A DNA stretch of 8,436 bases from Comamonadaceae bacterium (GTDB lineage: Bacteria > Pseudomonadota > Gammaproteobacteria > Burkholderiales > Burkholderiaceae_C): positions 1 to 8,436 of the forward strand of contig CANGMW010000105.1 of assembly GCA_947454695.1 (NCBI GenBank), in the 5' to 3' direction. This document shows, in pieces, positions 1 to 5,366 of the stretch (position 1 is the first letter of the stretch; every line of letters begins with the position of its first letter). A program made the translations under genes and the position numbers. Under the pieces are notes generated by a model. That model ran no database searches. It was not told where the DNA came from and worked only from the letters and a program-made list of their open reading frames with translations.

Positions 1-58
1 CCAGCAGTTCGATCAGGGCGTCATCGAGGGATTTAAGTGGCGCGCGCGGGGTGTTCAT
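1..58 (-). CDS. moeA: Probable MoeA N-terminus, partial (molybdopterin molybdenumtransferase)
   Basis: Only the first 19 codons lie in the window, starting at an ATG on the minus strand and running off the left edge. The peptide reads MNTPRAPLKSLDDALIELL. A proline-rich start followed by PLKSLDDAL resembles the N-terminus of betaproteobacterial MoeA, which inserts molybdate into adenylylated molybdopterin in the last step of Moco synthesis. The start lies 23 bp after the thrC stop in the same direction, so the gene is probably the next one in the same transcript. No strong Shine-Dalgarno sequence is visible. The identification rests on this short peptide and on a remembered thrC-moeA gene order. 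It is tentative, because catalytic domains are outside the window. Confidence 0.6.
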   Translation of the reverse strand, partial: MNTPRAPLKSLDDALIELL

Positions 59-63
59 GGGGA

Positions 64-90
64 TCAGTCGGCTCAGTCGCCTTAGTCGCA
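64..90. repeat. Three tandem 9-bp repeats across the thrC stop codon
   Basis: The units TCAGTCGGC, TCAGTCGCC and TTAGTCGCA begin at 64, 73 and 82. On the coding (minus) strand each unit reads xGC GAC TRA in the thrC frame. The first ends in the real TAA stop and the next two supply in-frame TGA stops at once after it. The repeat is short and imperfect and may have arisen by slippage. Confidence 0.75.
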
Positions 91-1506
91 ATGGCGGGCG
101 ATATAAGCCTTCACGTCCTGCGCCCGGGCTTGCATCTCGGTCACACGTTTGGGCAGGTCTTCGATGCCATTGAACTTGGCCGGGCGCTCGGGCTCACGAC
201 CCAGCGCTTCCACGATGGTGGCGGCAAATTTGATGGGCAAGGCCGTCTCCAGCACGATCATCGGCGTGCCGGCCTGCAGATGCTCTCGCGCGACCTTCAC
301 GCCGTCGGCGGTGTGGGTGTCGACCATCACACCCAGTCGCGTCCAGGTGTCACGGATGGTAGCTAAACGGTTGTCATGGGTGCTGCGGCCGCTCACAAAA
401 CCATAGCGTTGAGCCGCTTGTGGGAAAGCCGGGTCGGCATGCAGATCAAAACGGCCTTGACTGGAGAGCTGCGCGCCGAACAAGTCACGGGTCCGGTCGC
501 CGTCGCGCCCCAGCAGGTCGAACACAAAGCGCTCGAAGTTAGAGGCTTTGGAAATGTCCATGGACGGGCTGGAAGTCTCGTGCGTGTCCGCACTGCCTCG
601 CACCCGGTACACGCCGGTGCGGAAGAACTCGTCGAGCACATCGTTCTCGTTGGTGGCCACCACCAGCTTTGCAATGGGCAGGCCCATCATGCGCGCCACA
701 TGGCCGGCGCAAACATTGCCGAAGTTACCCGAGGGCACGGTGAAGCTCACTTGCTCGGCATTGGTCTTGGTTACTTGGCAATAACCTGCGAAGTAATAGA
801 CCACCTGCGCCATCAAACGCGCCCAGTTGATCGAGTTGACGGTGCCGATCTTGTACTTGCGCTTGAAGTCCAGGTCGTTGGACACCGCCTTCACGATGTC
901 CTGGCAATCGTCGAACACGCCCTGAATGGCGATGTTGTGGATGTTGGCGTCCTGCAGGCTGAACATCTGCGCTTGCTGGAACGGGCTCATGCGCCCATAA
1001 GGGCTGGTCATGAACACGCGCACGCCTTGTTTGCCGCGCATGGCGTACTCGGCCGCACTGCCGGTGTCGCCGCTGGTGGCGCCCAGAATGTTGAGCTGCT
1101 CGCCGCGGCGGGCCAATTCGTACTCAAACAGGTTGCCCAGCAACTGCATGGCCATGTCTTTGAACGCCAGCGTGGGTCCGTTGGAGAGCGCTTCCAGATA
1201 CAGCCCATCTTCCAGCTTTTTCAGCGGCACGATCTCAGGGGTGCCGAACACCTCAGGCGTGTAGGTCTTGCGGCACAAAGCGCGCAGGTCATCGGCCGGG
1301 ATGTCGTCGATGTAGAGCGACAAAATTTCGAACGCCAGGTCGGCGTAGGACAGGCGTCGCCAAGCGTTGAGCATGGCGTCGCTCACCTGCGGGTAGCGCT
1401 CGGGCAGGTACAGGCCGCCATCGGGGGCGAGGCCTTCAAGCAGGATTTCGCAAAAACGTTTGCGCTCGGTGCTGCCGGCAGGCGCGCGGGTGCTGAGGTA
1501 CTGCAT
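82..1506 (-). CDS. thrC: Threonine synthase
   Basis: This 474-residue protein is a PLP-dependent threonine synthase, converting O-phosphohomoserine to threonine and phosphate in the cytoplasm, the last step of the pathway. The N-terminal segment with FCEILLEGLAPDGGLYLPE (about residues 18-36) is typical of the family. The PLP lysine is K116 in PTLAFKDMAM. The phosphate-binding and cofactor segments are GATSGDTGSAAEYA (142-155) and VPSGNFGNVCAG (258-269). The length matches the long threonine synthases of proteobacteria and yeast. The ATG overlaps the hom stop by one base (TGATG), and the purine-rich AAGGAAGAG at 1523-1515, inside the end of hom, can serve as its ribosome site, which suggests translational coupling. 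No frameshift or missing catalytic residue is seen. The usual partner thrB is not adjacent. Confidence 0.96.
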   Translation of the reverse strand: MQYLSTRAPAGSTERKRFCEILLEGLAPDGGLYLPERYPQVSDAMLNAWRRLSYADLAFEILSLYIDDIPADDLRALCRKTYTPEVFGTPEIVPLKKLEDGLYLEALSNGPTLAFKDMAMQLLGNLFEYELARRGEQLNILGATSGDTGSAAEYAMRGKQGVRVFMTSPYGRMSPFQQAQMFSLQDANIHNIAIQGVFDDCQDIVKAVSNDLDFKRKYKIGTVNSINWARLMAQVVYYFAGYCQVTKTNAEQVSFTVPSGNFGNVCAGHVARMMGLPIAKLVVATNENDVLDEFFRTGVYRVRGSADTHETSSPSMDISKASNFERFVFDLLGRDGDRTRDLFGAQLSSQGRFDLHADPAFPQAAQRYGFVSGRSTHDNRLATIRDTWTRLGVMVDTHTADGVKVAREHLQAGTPMIVLETALPIKFAATIVEALGREPERPAKFNGIEDLPKRVTEMQARAQDVKAYIARHCD

Positions 1507-2828
1507 CAGGCCAGCTCTTCCTTGCGGATACGCACAATCTTGGACAGCACGGTGGGCAGGGCCTGCATCTGCGCAATCGCATCGTTCATGGTGCCTTCCA
1601 CCGTGTCGTGGGTGAGGATGATCAAGTCGGTGGAGGTAGCGCCCTCGCCACCGACCTCGTCAGCTTCACGCTGCAGCACCGCGTCGATGCTGATGCCGCT
1701 GGCCGCCAAAATCCCCGTGACGCGCGCGAGCACGCCGGCCTCGTCGGCCACGCGCAAACGCAGGTAGTAGCTCGTGACCACCTCGCTCATGGGCAGCACG
1801 CGCGCATCGCTCATCGCGTCGGGCTGGAAGGCCAAATGCGGCACCCGGTTGAGGGGATCGGCCGTGTGCAGGCGCGCAATGTCCACCAGATCGGCGATCA
1901 CCGCACTGGCAGTTGGCTCAGAGCCCGCGCCCTTGCCGTAGTACAGCGTGGTGCCGACCGCGTCACCCTGCACCATCACCGCGTTCATCGCGCCTTCTAC
2001 ATTGGCAATCAGCCGCTTGCCGGGCACCAAGCTGGGATGCACACGCAGCTCAATGCCTTTGGCGGTGCGCTTGGTGATGCCTAACAATTTGATGCGGTAC
2101 CCGAGTTGTTCGGCATAGCGGATGTCCTGCGCGCCTAACTGCGTGATGCCTTCGACATAGGCTTTGTCAAACTGGACCGGGATACCAAAGGCAATGGCAC
2201 ACATGATGGTGGCCTTGTGGGCCGCATCCACGCCTTCAATATCAAAGGTGGGGTCGGCCTCGGCATAGCCCAGGCGTTGTGCTTCTTTGAGGACCACCTC
2301 AAAGTCCAAGCCCTTATCGCGCATTTCTGACAGGATGAAGTTGGTGGTGCCGTTGATGATGCCGGCAATCCACTGAATGCGGTTGGCGGTCAGTCCTTCG
2401 CGCAAGGCCTTGATGATGGGGATGCCGCCGGCGACCGCCGCTTCGAAGGCCACCATCACGCCCTTGGCCGATGCGGCCGCAAAAATTTCGGTCCCGTGCA
2501 CAGCCAGCAAGGCTTTGTTGGCAGTCACCACATGCTTGCCGGCCGCGATGGCTTCGAGCACCAGCTGCTTGGCAATGCCATAACCCCCGATCAACTCCAC
2601 CACGATGTCGATGTCCGGATTGGCGATCACCGCGCGCGCGTCGTTCACCACCTTCACACCGGCGCCGACTACCGACTGGGCACGTGCCACATCCAGATCA
2701 GCCACCATGGTGATCTCGATGCCACGCCCGGCGCGGCGCTGAATTTCTTCCTGATTGCGTTGCAGCACGTTGAACGTGCCGGTGCCCACGGTGCCGATGC
2801 CCAGAAGGCCTACTTGTATTGCTTTCAT
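1506..2828 (-). CDS. hom: Homoserine dehydrogenase (monofunctional, ACT domain)
   Basis: This 440-residue enzyme reduces aspartate semialdehyde to homoserine with NAD(P)H, the branch point to threonine and methionine. The Rossmann nucleotide site is GLLGIGTVGTG (7-17). VTANKALLA (101-109) carries a conserved lysine, K105. GIINGTTNFIL (156-166) and EADPTFDIEGVDAAHK (190-205) form the catalytic region. E190, D201 and K205 have the same spacing as E208, D219 and K223 of the yeast enzyme. A C-terminal ACT domain starts near YYLRLRVADEAGVLARVTGIL (354-374) and, in this family, usually mediates threonine feedback inhibition. There is no aspartokinase domain. I chose ATG 2828 because MKAIQVGLLG matches the family start. 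An adjacent ATG at 2831 and a TTG at 2867 (13 residues longer) are possible. The ribosome site (AGTGAGCG) is weak. hom is followed directly by thrC. Confidence 0.95.
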   Translation of the reverse strand: MKAIQVGLLGIGTVGTGTFNVLQRNQEEIQRRAGRGIEITMVADLDVARAQSVVGAGVKVVNDARAVIANPDIDIVVELIGGYGIAKQLVLEAIAAGKHVVTANKALLAVHGTEIFAAASAKGVMVAFEAAVAGGIPIIKALREGLTANRIQWIAGIINGTTNFILSEMRDKGLDFEVVLKEAQRLGYAEADPTFDIEGVDAAHKATIMCAIAFGIPVQFDKAYVEGITQLGAQDIRYAEQLGYRIKLLGITKRTAKGIELRVHPSLVPGKRLIANVEGAMNAVMVQGDAVGTTLYYGKGAGSEPTASAVIADLVDIARLHTADPLNRVPHLAFQPDAMSDARVLPMSEVVTSYYLRLRVADEAGVLARVTGILAASGISIDAVLQREADEVGGEGATSTDLIILTHDTVEGTMNDAIAQMQALPTVLSKIVRIRKEELA

Positions 2829-2872
2829 CATTCGCTCACTGGATGGCGCTTGCGCGCCCGTTGTCAAATTGC

Positions 2873-4102
2873 TCAGGCCTTGGCGTTGCGCTTGCGGTAG
2901 CTCTCAAGAAAGCGGGCCACGCGGGCCACCGCCTCGCGCAGATCGTCTTCATGGGGCAGGAACACGATGCGGAAATGCTGGCTGTCAGGGTAGTTGAAAC
3001 CCGAACCCTGCACCAACAGCACCCGGGTTTCCTGCAACAGTTCCAGCATGAACTCCTTGTCGTCCGCGATGGGGTACATCTTGGGATCGAGCTTGGGAAA
3101 CATGTAAAGCGCTGCACTGGGTTTGACGCAGCTCACGCCCGGAATCGCGGTGATCAGCTCATAGGCCAGATCGCGCTGGCGGCGCAGACGACCGCCCTCA
3201 CCGATCAGGTCATTGATGGTCTGGTAGCCGCCCAGCGCCGTCTGGATGGCCCACTGGCCCGGCACGTTGGCGCACAGACGCATCGAAGAGAGCATGTTCA
3301 GGCCTTCGATGTAGTCTTTGGCCGACTTCTTGTCGCCCGACACCACCAGCCATCCGGCACGGTAGCCGCAAGAGCGGTAGCTTTTGGAGAGCGAGTTGAA
3401 GGTCAGCGTGAGCACATCGTCCGACAAACTGCCCAGGGCGGTGTGCTTGACGCCGTCGTACAGCACCTTGTCGTAGACCTCATCGGCCATGATCACCAGA
3501 CCATGCTCGCGGGCGATCTCCACAATACCTTGAAGTAAGGCGTCCGAGTACAAGGCGCCGGTCGGGTTGTTGGGATTGATGACCACAATACCCTTGGTGC
3601 GCGGCGTGATCTTGGCGCGGATATCAGCCAGATCAGGCATCCAGCCATTGGCCTCGTCGCAGCGGTAATGCACCGGGGTGCCGCCGGACAGACTCACGGC
3701 CGCCGTCCACAAAGGGTAATCGGGTGCGGGCAACAGCATCTCGTCGCCATCGTTGAGCAGGCCATTGGTGGCCATGACGATCAGCTCGCTGGCACCGTTG
3801 CCCAGGTAAATATCGTCCAGCGTCACGCCTTTGATGCCCTGCTCCTGCGTGTACTGCATCACCGCTTTGCGCGCCACGAAAATGCCTTTGCTGTCGGAGT
3901 ACGCCGCCGCGTTGGGCAGGTTGCGGATCATGTCCTGACGAATTTCTTCGGGCGCATCAAAGCCGAACACCGCCAGATTGCCGATGTTGAGCTTGATGAT
4001 GGCGTGGCCTTCTTCTTCCATCTGCTTGGCGCGTTCCATGACAGGACCGCGGATGTCGTAGCAGACATTGGCCAGCTTGGCCGATTTCTTGATGGTTTTC
4101 AA
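2873..4102 (-). CDS. alaA: Glutamate-pyruvate (alanine) aminotransferase, AlaA-type
   Basis: This 409-residue class I/II PLP aminotransferase is very close in wording to E. coli AlaA (YfbQ), for example VCYDIRGPV, GNGASELIV and SMRLCANVPGQWAIQTALGGYQ. Members transfer an amino group from glutamate to pyruvate to make alanine. The key residues are all present: Y129 in APDYPLW, N179 in NPNNPTG (176-182), D207 and Y210 in ADEVYDKVLYDG, the PLP lysine K240 in SLSKSYR, R248, and the carboxylate-binding R378 in HFRIVFLP. Translation starts at a TTG preceded by GGAGGG. The family start MKTIKKSAKLANVCYDIRGP supports it, since the next in-frame ATG would remove the conserved first 21 residues. The substrate-loop segment reads NIGNLAVFGF instead of the E. 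coli NIGNPAPFGF. The gene is first in the alaA-hom-thrC block. Automated annotation often calls such genes alaC, but the match to AlaA is better. Confidence 0.92.
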   Translation of the reverse strand: MKTIKKSAKLANVCYDIRGPVMERAKQMEEEGHAIIKLNIGNLAVFGFDAPEEIRQDMIRNLPNAAAYSDSKGIFVARKAVMQYTQEQGIKGVTLDDIYLGNGASELIVMATNGLLNDGDEMLLPAPDYPLWTAAVSLSGGTPVHYRCDEANGWMPDLADIRAKITPRTKGIVVINPNNPTGALYSDALLQGIVEIAREHGLVIMADEVYDKVLYDGVKHTALGSLSDDVLTLTFNSLSKSYRSCGYRAGWLVVSGDKKSAKDYIEGLNMLSSMRLCANVPGQWAIQTALGGYQTINDLIGEGGRLRRQRDLAYELITAIPGVSCVKPSAALYMFPKLDPKMYPIADDKEFMLELLQETRVLLVQGSGFNYPDSQHFRIVFLPHEDDLREAVARVARFLESYRKRNAKA

Positions 4103-4105
4103 AGT

Positions 4106-4111
4106 CCCTCC
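4106..4111 (-). promoter_or_regulatory. Ribosome binding site of alaA (GGAGGG) deciding a TTG start
   Basis: GGAGGG on the minus strand ends three bases before the TTG at 4102-4100. It is the strongest Shine-Dalgarno match noticed in the window. Its spacing is short. No ATG or GTG lies nearby in frame, and conservation of the following residues supports the TTG. Confidence 0.7.
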
Positions 4112-4136
4112 GAAGAGCAGTGTTCTGGGCGAAACC

Positions 4137-4142
4137 TATAAT
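4137..4142 (+). promoter_or_regulatory. Candidate -10 element (TATAAT) in the divergent gap
   Basis: A perfect TATAAT lies 24 bp before the ATG of the Mth938-like gene, inside the 64-bp gap shared with divergent alaA. Transcription would begin near 4149 and leave a leader of about 18 bases. No good -35 hexamer is found at 16-18 bp, so the assignment rests on the -10 alone. No equally good box was seen for alaA on the other strand. Confidence 0.45.
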
Positions 4143-4166
4143 TTGACCACAGATCCGGCACATTTC

Positions 4167-4541
4167 ATGAAACTTCACCCCGACAAACTCGACACTTTCG
4201 CCATCACGGCCTACGGGCCCGGCTGGATCAGCGTCAACGGCGAAAAGGTCACACACAGCCTTGTGATCACCTCACGGGGCGTCCGTTTTGACTGGAGCTG
4301 CCTGCAATTTGAGGCGCTCACGTCCGCACACTTTGAACGTTTAGCGGAACTGGGTGCAGAAATGGTGTTGTTTGGCAGTGGCCCTCGCTTGCGGTTTCCA
4401 CAGCCGGCTTGGCTTGCCAGTTTGGTGGCGCTTCAAACCGGGGTGGAAACGATGGATACCGAAGCGGCCTGTCGCACCTACAACATCTTGGCAGCCGAAG
4501 GTCGCCATGTGGTGCTCGCCCTGGTCCTGGAACAACCCTGA
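4167..4541 (+). CDS. Mth938-like domain (DUF498) protein
   Basis: This 124-residue soluble protein consists of a single Mth938-like (DUF498) domain. The family includes archaeal Mth938, Xanthomonas Xcc1710 and the mitochondrial complex I assembly factor NDUFAF3. Visible family segments are AYGPGWISVNGE (15-26), the glycine-rich VLFGSGPRLRFPQ (67-79), and GVETMDTEAACRTYNILAAEGRHVVLALVL (92-121). No signal peptide, membrane segment or catalytic motif is seen. The biochemical role in bacteria is not established. A role in respiratory complex assembly would be an analogy only. ATG 4167 is chosen because MKLHPDKLDTFAITAYGPG matches the family start. In-frame starts further upstream would run across the divergent promoter region and into alaA. 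It is divergent from alaA and 156 bp upstream of bcp, which appears to have its own promoter. Confidence 0.85.
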   Translation: MKLHPDKLDTFAITAYGPGWISVNGEKVTHSLVITSRGVRFDWSCLQFEALTSAHFERLAELGAEMVLFGSGPRLRFPQPAWLASLVALQTGVETMDTEAACRTYNILAAEGRHVVLALVLEQP

Positions 4542-4590
4542 ACTTTAGGGGTCCTGTTAGGGGTGGGCACCGGGCACGCCCAAAAGAGAG

Positions 4591-4596
4591 TAAAAT
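4591..4596 (+). promoter_or_regulatory. Candidate -10 element (TAAAAT) upstream of bcp
   Basis: TAAAAT lies about 100 bp before the bcp ATG, in the 156-bp gap after the Mth938-like gene. A transcript would start near 4603, leaving a leader of about 95 bases. The region just upstream holds a tandem GGGCACC/GGGCACG and a small inverted repeat TGGGC/GCCCA (4564-4568 and 4578-4582), but no clear -35 box. I saw no recognisable OxyR-type site. Confidence 0.35.
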
Positions 4597-4697
4597 CGTG
4601 GGTTGAGGTCGGCACAGAGAAACTTGGCTTGTACAGGCGGGCTGCTCTGGTCAGCCATAAACATGACACACAAGCTGTCGCACAAGATTGAAGGCAT

Positions 4698-5189
4698 ATG
4701 GCAATCGTTGTCAACAAACCCCTCCCGGAATTTGAAGCAAACGCCACTGGCGGCATCAAGGTTTCCAACACATCTCACCACGGTCACGTCGTTGTGCTGT
4801 ATTTCTACCCGAAAGACAACACCCCTGGCTGCACCACGGAGGCCATGCAGTTCCGCGACAAATACAAAGATTTTGTGAAAGCCGGGGCCACCGTGTTTGG
4901 TGTGTCGCGCGACAACATGAAATCGCACGACGACTTCAAAACCAAACTCGAGCTCCCGTTCGAGCTGATTGCGGACACCGAAGAAAAAATGTGCCACATG
5001 TTCGGCGTTGTGAAAAACAAAATCATGTACGGCAAGAAAGTTAAAGGCATTGAGCGCAGCACCTTTTTGATCGGCCCTGACGGTCAGCTCAAGCAAGAGT
5101 GGCGCGGCCTTAAAGTGCCGGGCCACGTGGACGAAGTGCTCAAAGCAGTCAAGCAACTGAAAAAAGCCGCCGCCGCTGCGACCGCTTAA
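4698..5189 (+). CDS. bcp: Peroxiredoxin, Bcp/PrxQ family (thiol peroxidase)
   Basis: This 163-residue cytoplasmic protein belongs to the Bcp/PrxQ peroxiredoxins, which reduce hydrogen peroxide and organic hydroperoxides using thioredoxin or a similar thiol donor. The fold is evident from VVVLYFYPKDNTPGCTTEA (31-49), with peroxidatic C45 in the TPGC motif. VFGVSRDNMKSH (66-77), the conserved arginine in GIERSTFLIGPDG (117-129) and the C-terminal KVPGHVDEVL (139-148) also fit. E. coli Bcp has a resolving cysteine five residues after the peroxidatic one. Here residue 50 is methionine and the only other cysteine is C99 in EEKMCHMFGV. The protein is therefore either single-cysteine in mechanism or uses C99. 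The tail is lysine/alanine-rich (KKAAAAATA). GAAGG sits three bases before the ATG. A strong terminator lies about 100 bp downstream. Confidence 0.93.
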   Translation: MAIVVNKPLPEFEANATGGIKVSNTSHHGHVVVLYFYPKDNTPGCTTEAMQFRDKYKDFVKAGATVFGVSRDNMKSHDDFKTKLELPFELIADTEEKMCHMFGVVKNKIMYGKKVKGIERSTFLIGPDGQLKQEWRGLKVPGHVDEVLKAVKQLKKAAAAATA

Positions 5190-5242
5190 GGTCTTGACCA
5201 ATTTGCCCTTTGGACTGCCCCTGAATTGTCACAGGGCTCGTG

Positions 5243-5248
5243 CATAAT
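5243..5248 (+). promoter_or_regulatory. Candidate -10 element (CATAAT) upstream of phoH
   Basis: CATAAT lies in the bcp-phoH gap, upstream of the terminator hairpin. TTGTCA (5226-5231) resembles a -35 box but is only 11 bp away, too close for a normal sigma-70 promoter. A weak inverted repeat CCCTG/CAGGG (5219-5223 and 5232-5236) overlaps that region. If used, transcription would start near 5255 and have to pass the hairpin to reach phoH. Confidence 0.35.
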
Positions 5249-5287
5249 GGGTTCATGCCGCTGACGTTCTTTACCGCGACAACCCTC

Positions 5288-5326
5288 AAAAGCCGCCCAG
5301 GCCCGACCGGCGGCTTTTTCGTTTTT
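5288..5326 (+). terminator. Intrinsic terminator between bcp and phoH
   Basis: A perfect 10-bp stem AAAAGCCGCC (5288-5297) pairs with GGCGGCTTTT (5309-5318) around an 11-base loop. It is followed by TTTTTCGTTTTT. The GC-rich stem and T-rich tail are typical of factor-independent termination on the plus strand. It most simply ends bcp transcription, but it also lies downstream of a possible phoH promoter and could attenuate phoH. Confidence 0.85.
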
Positions 5327-5366
5327 GCAACGGCATTTCCACCCCTAACTGAGACCCTCACGTCAC

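Noticed and set aside
376..1767. 463-codon plus-strand ORF antisense to thrC and the end of hom
   Set aside because: It lies wholly opposite two well-identified enzymes. Its product is rich in His, Val, Ala and Gly, with no recognisable domain, as expected for the antisense shadow of high-GC coding sequence.
2819..3538. 239-codon plus-strand ORF antisense to alaA and the start of hom
   Set aside because: It is opposite an intact aminotransferase with all catalytic residues, has biased shadow-type composition and no ribosome site was recognised.
4068..4166. Upstream extension of the Mth938-like ORF (33 more residues)
   Set aside because: It would overlap the start of alaA and include the TATAAT promoter element. 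The family start fits ATG 4167.
4163..4172. 10-bp palindrome TTTCATGAAA over the start codon of the Mth938-like gene
   Set aside because: It is short, single, and overlaps coding sequence. One such palindrome is expected by chance at this scale.
4564..4582. Inverted repeat TGGGC/GCCCA after the Mth938-like gene as a terminator
   Set aside because: Only five base pairs with a nine-base loop and followed by A-rich, not T-rich, sequence on the plus strand. At most it is a minor element near the bcp promoter.
4557..5201. 214-codon minus-strand ORF opposite bcp
   Set aside because: It covers bcp almost exactly in antisense and shows no domain. The Phe/Val/His-rich composition reflects the complement of Lys/Asp/Glu codons.
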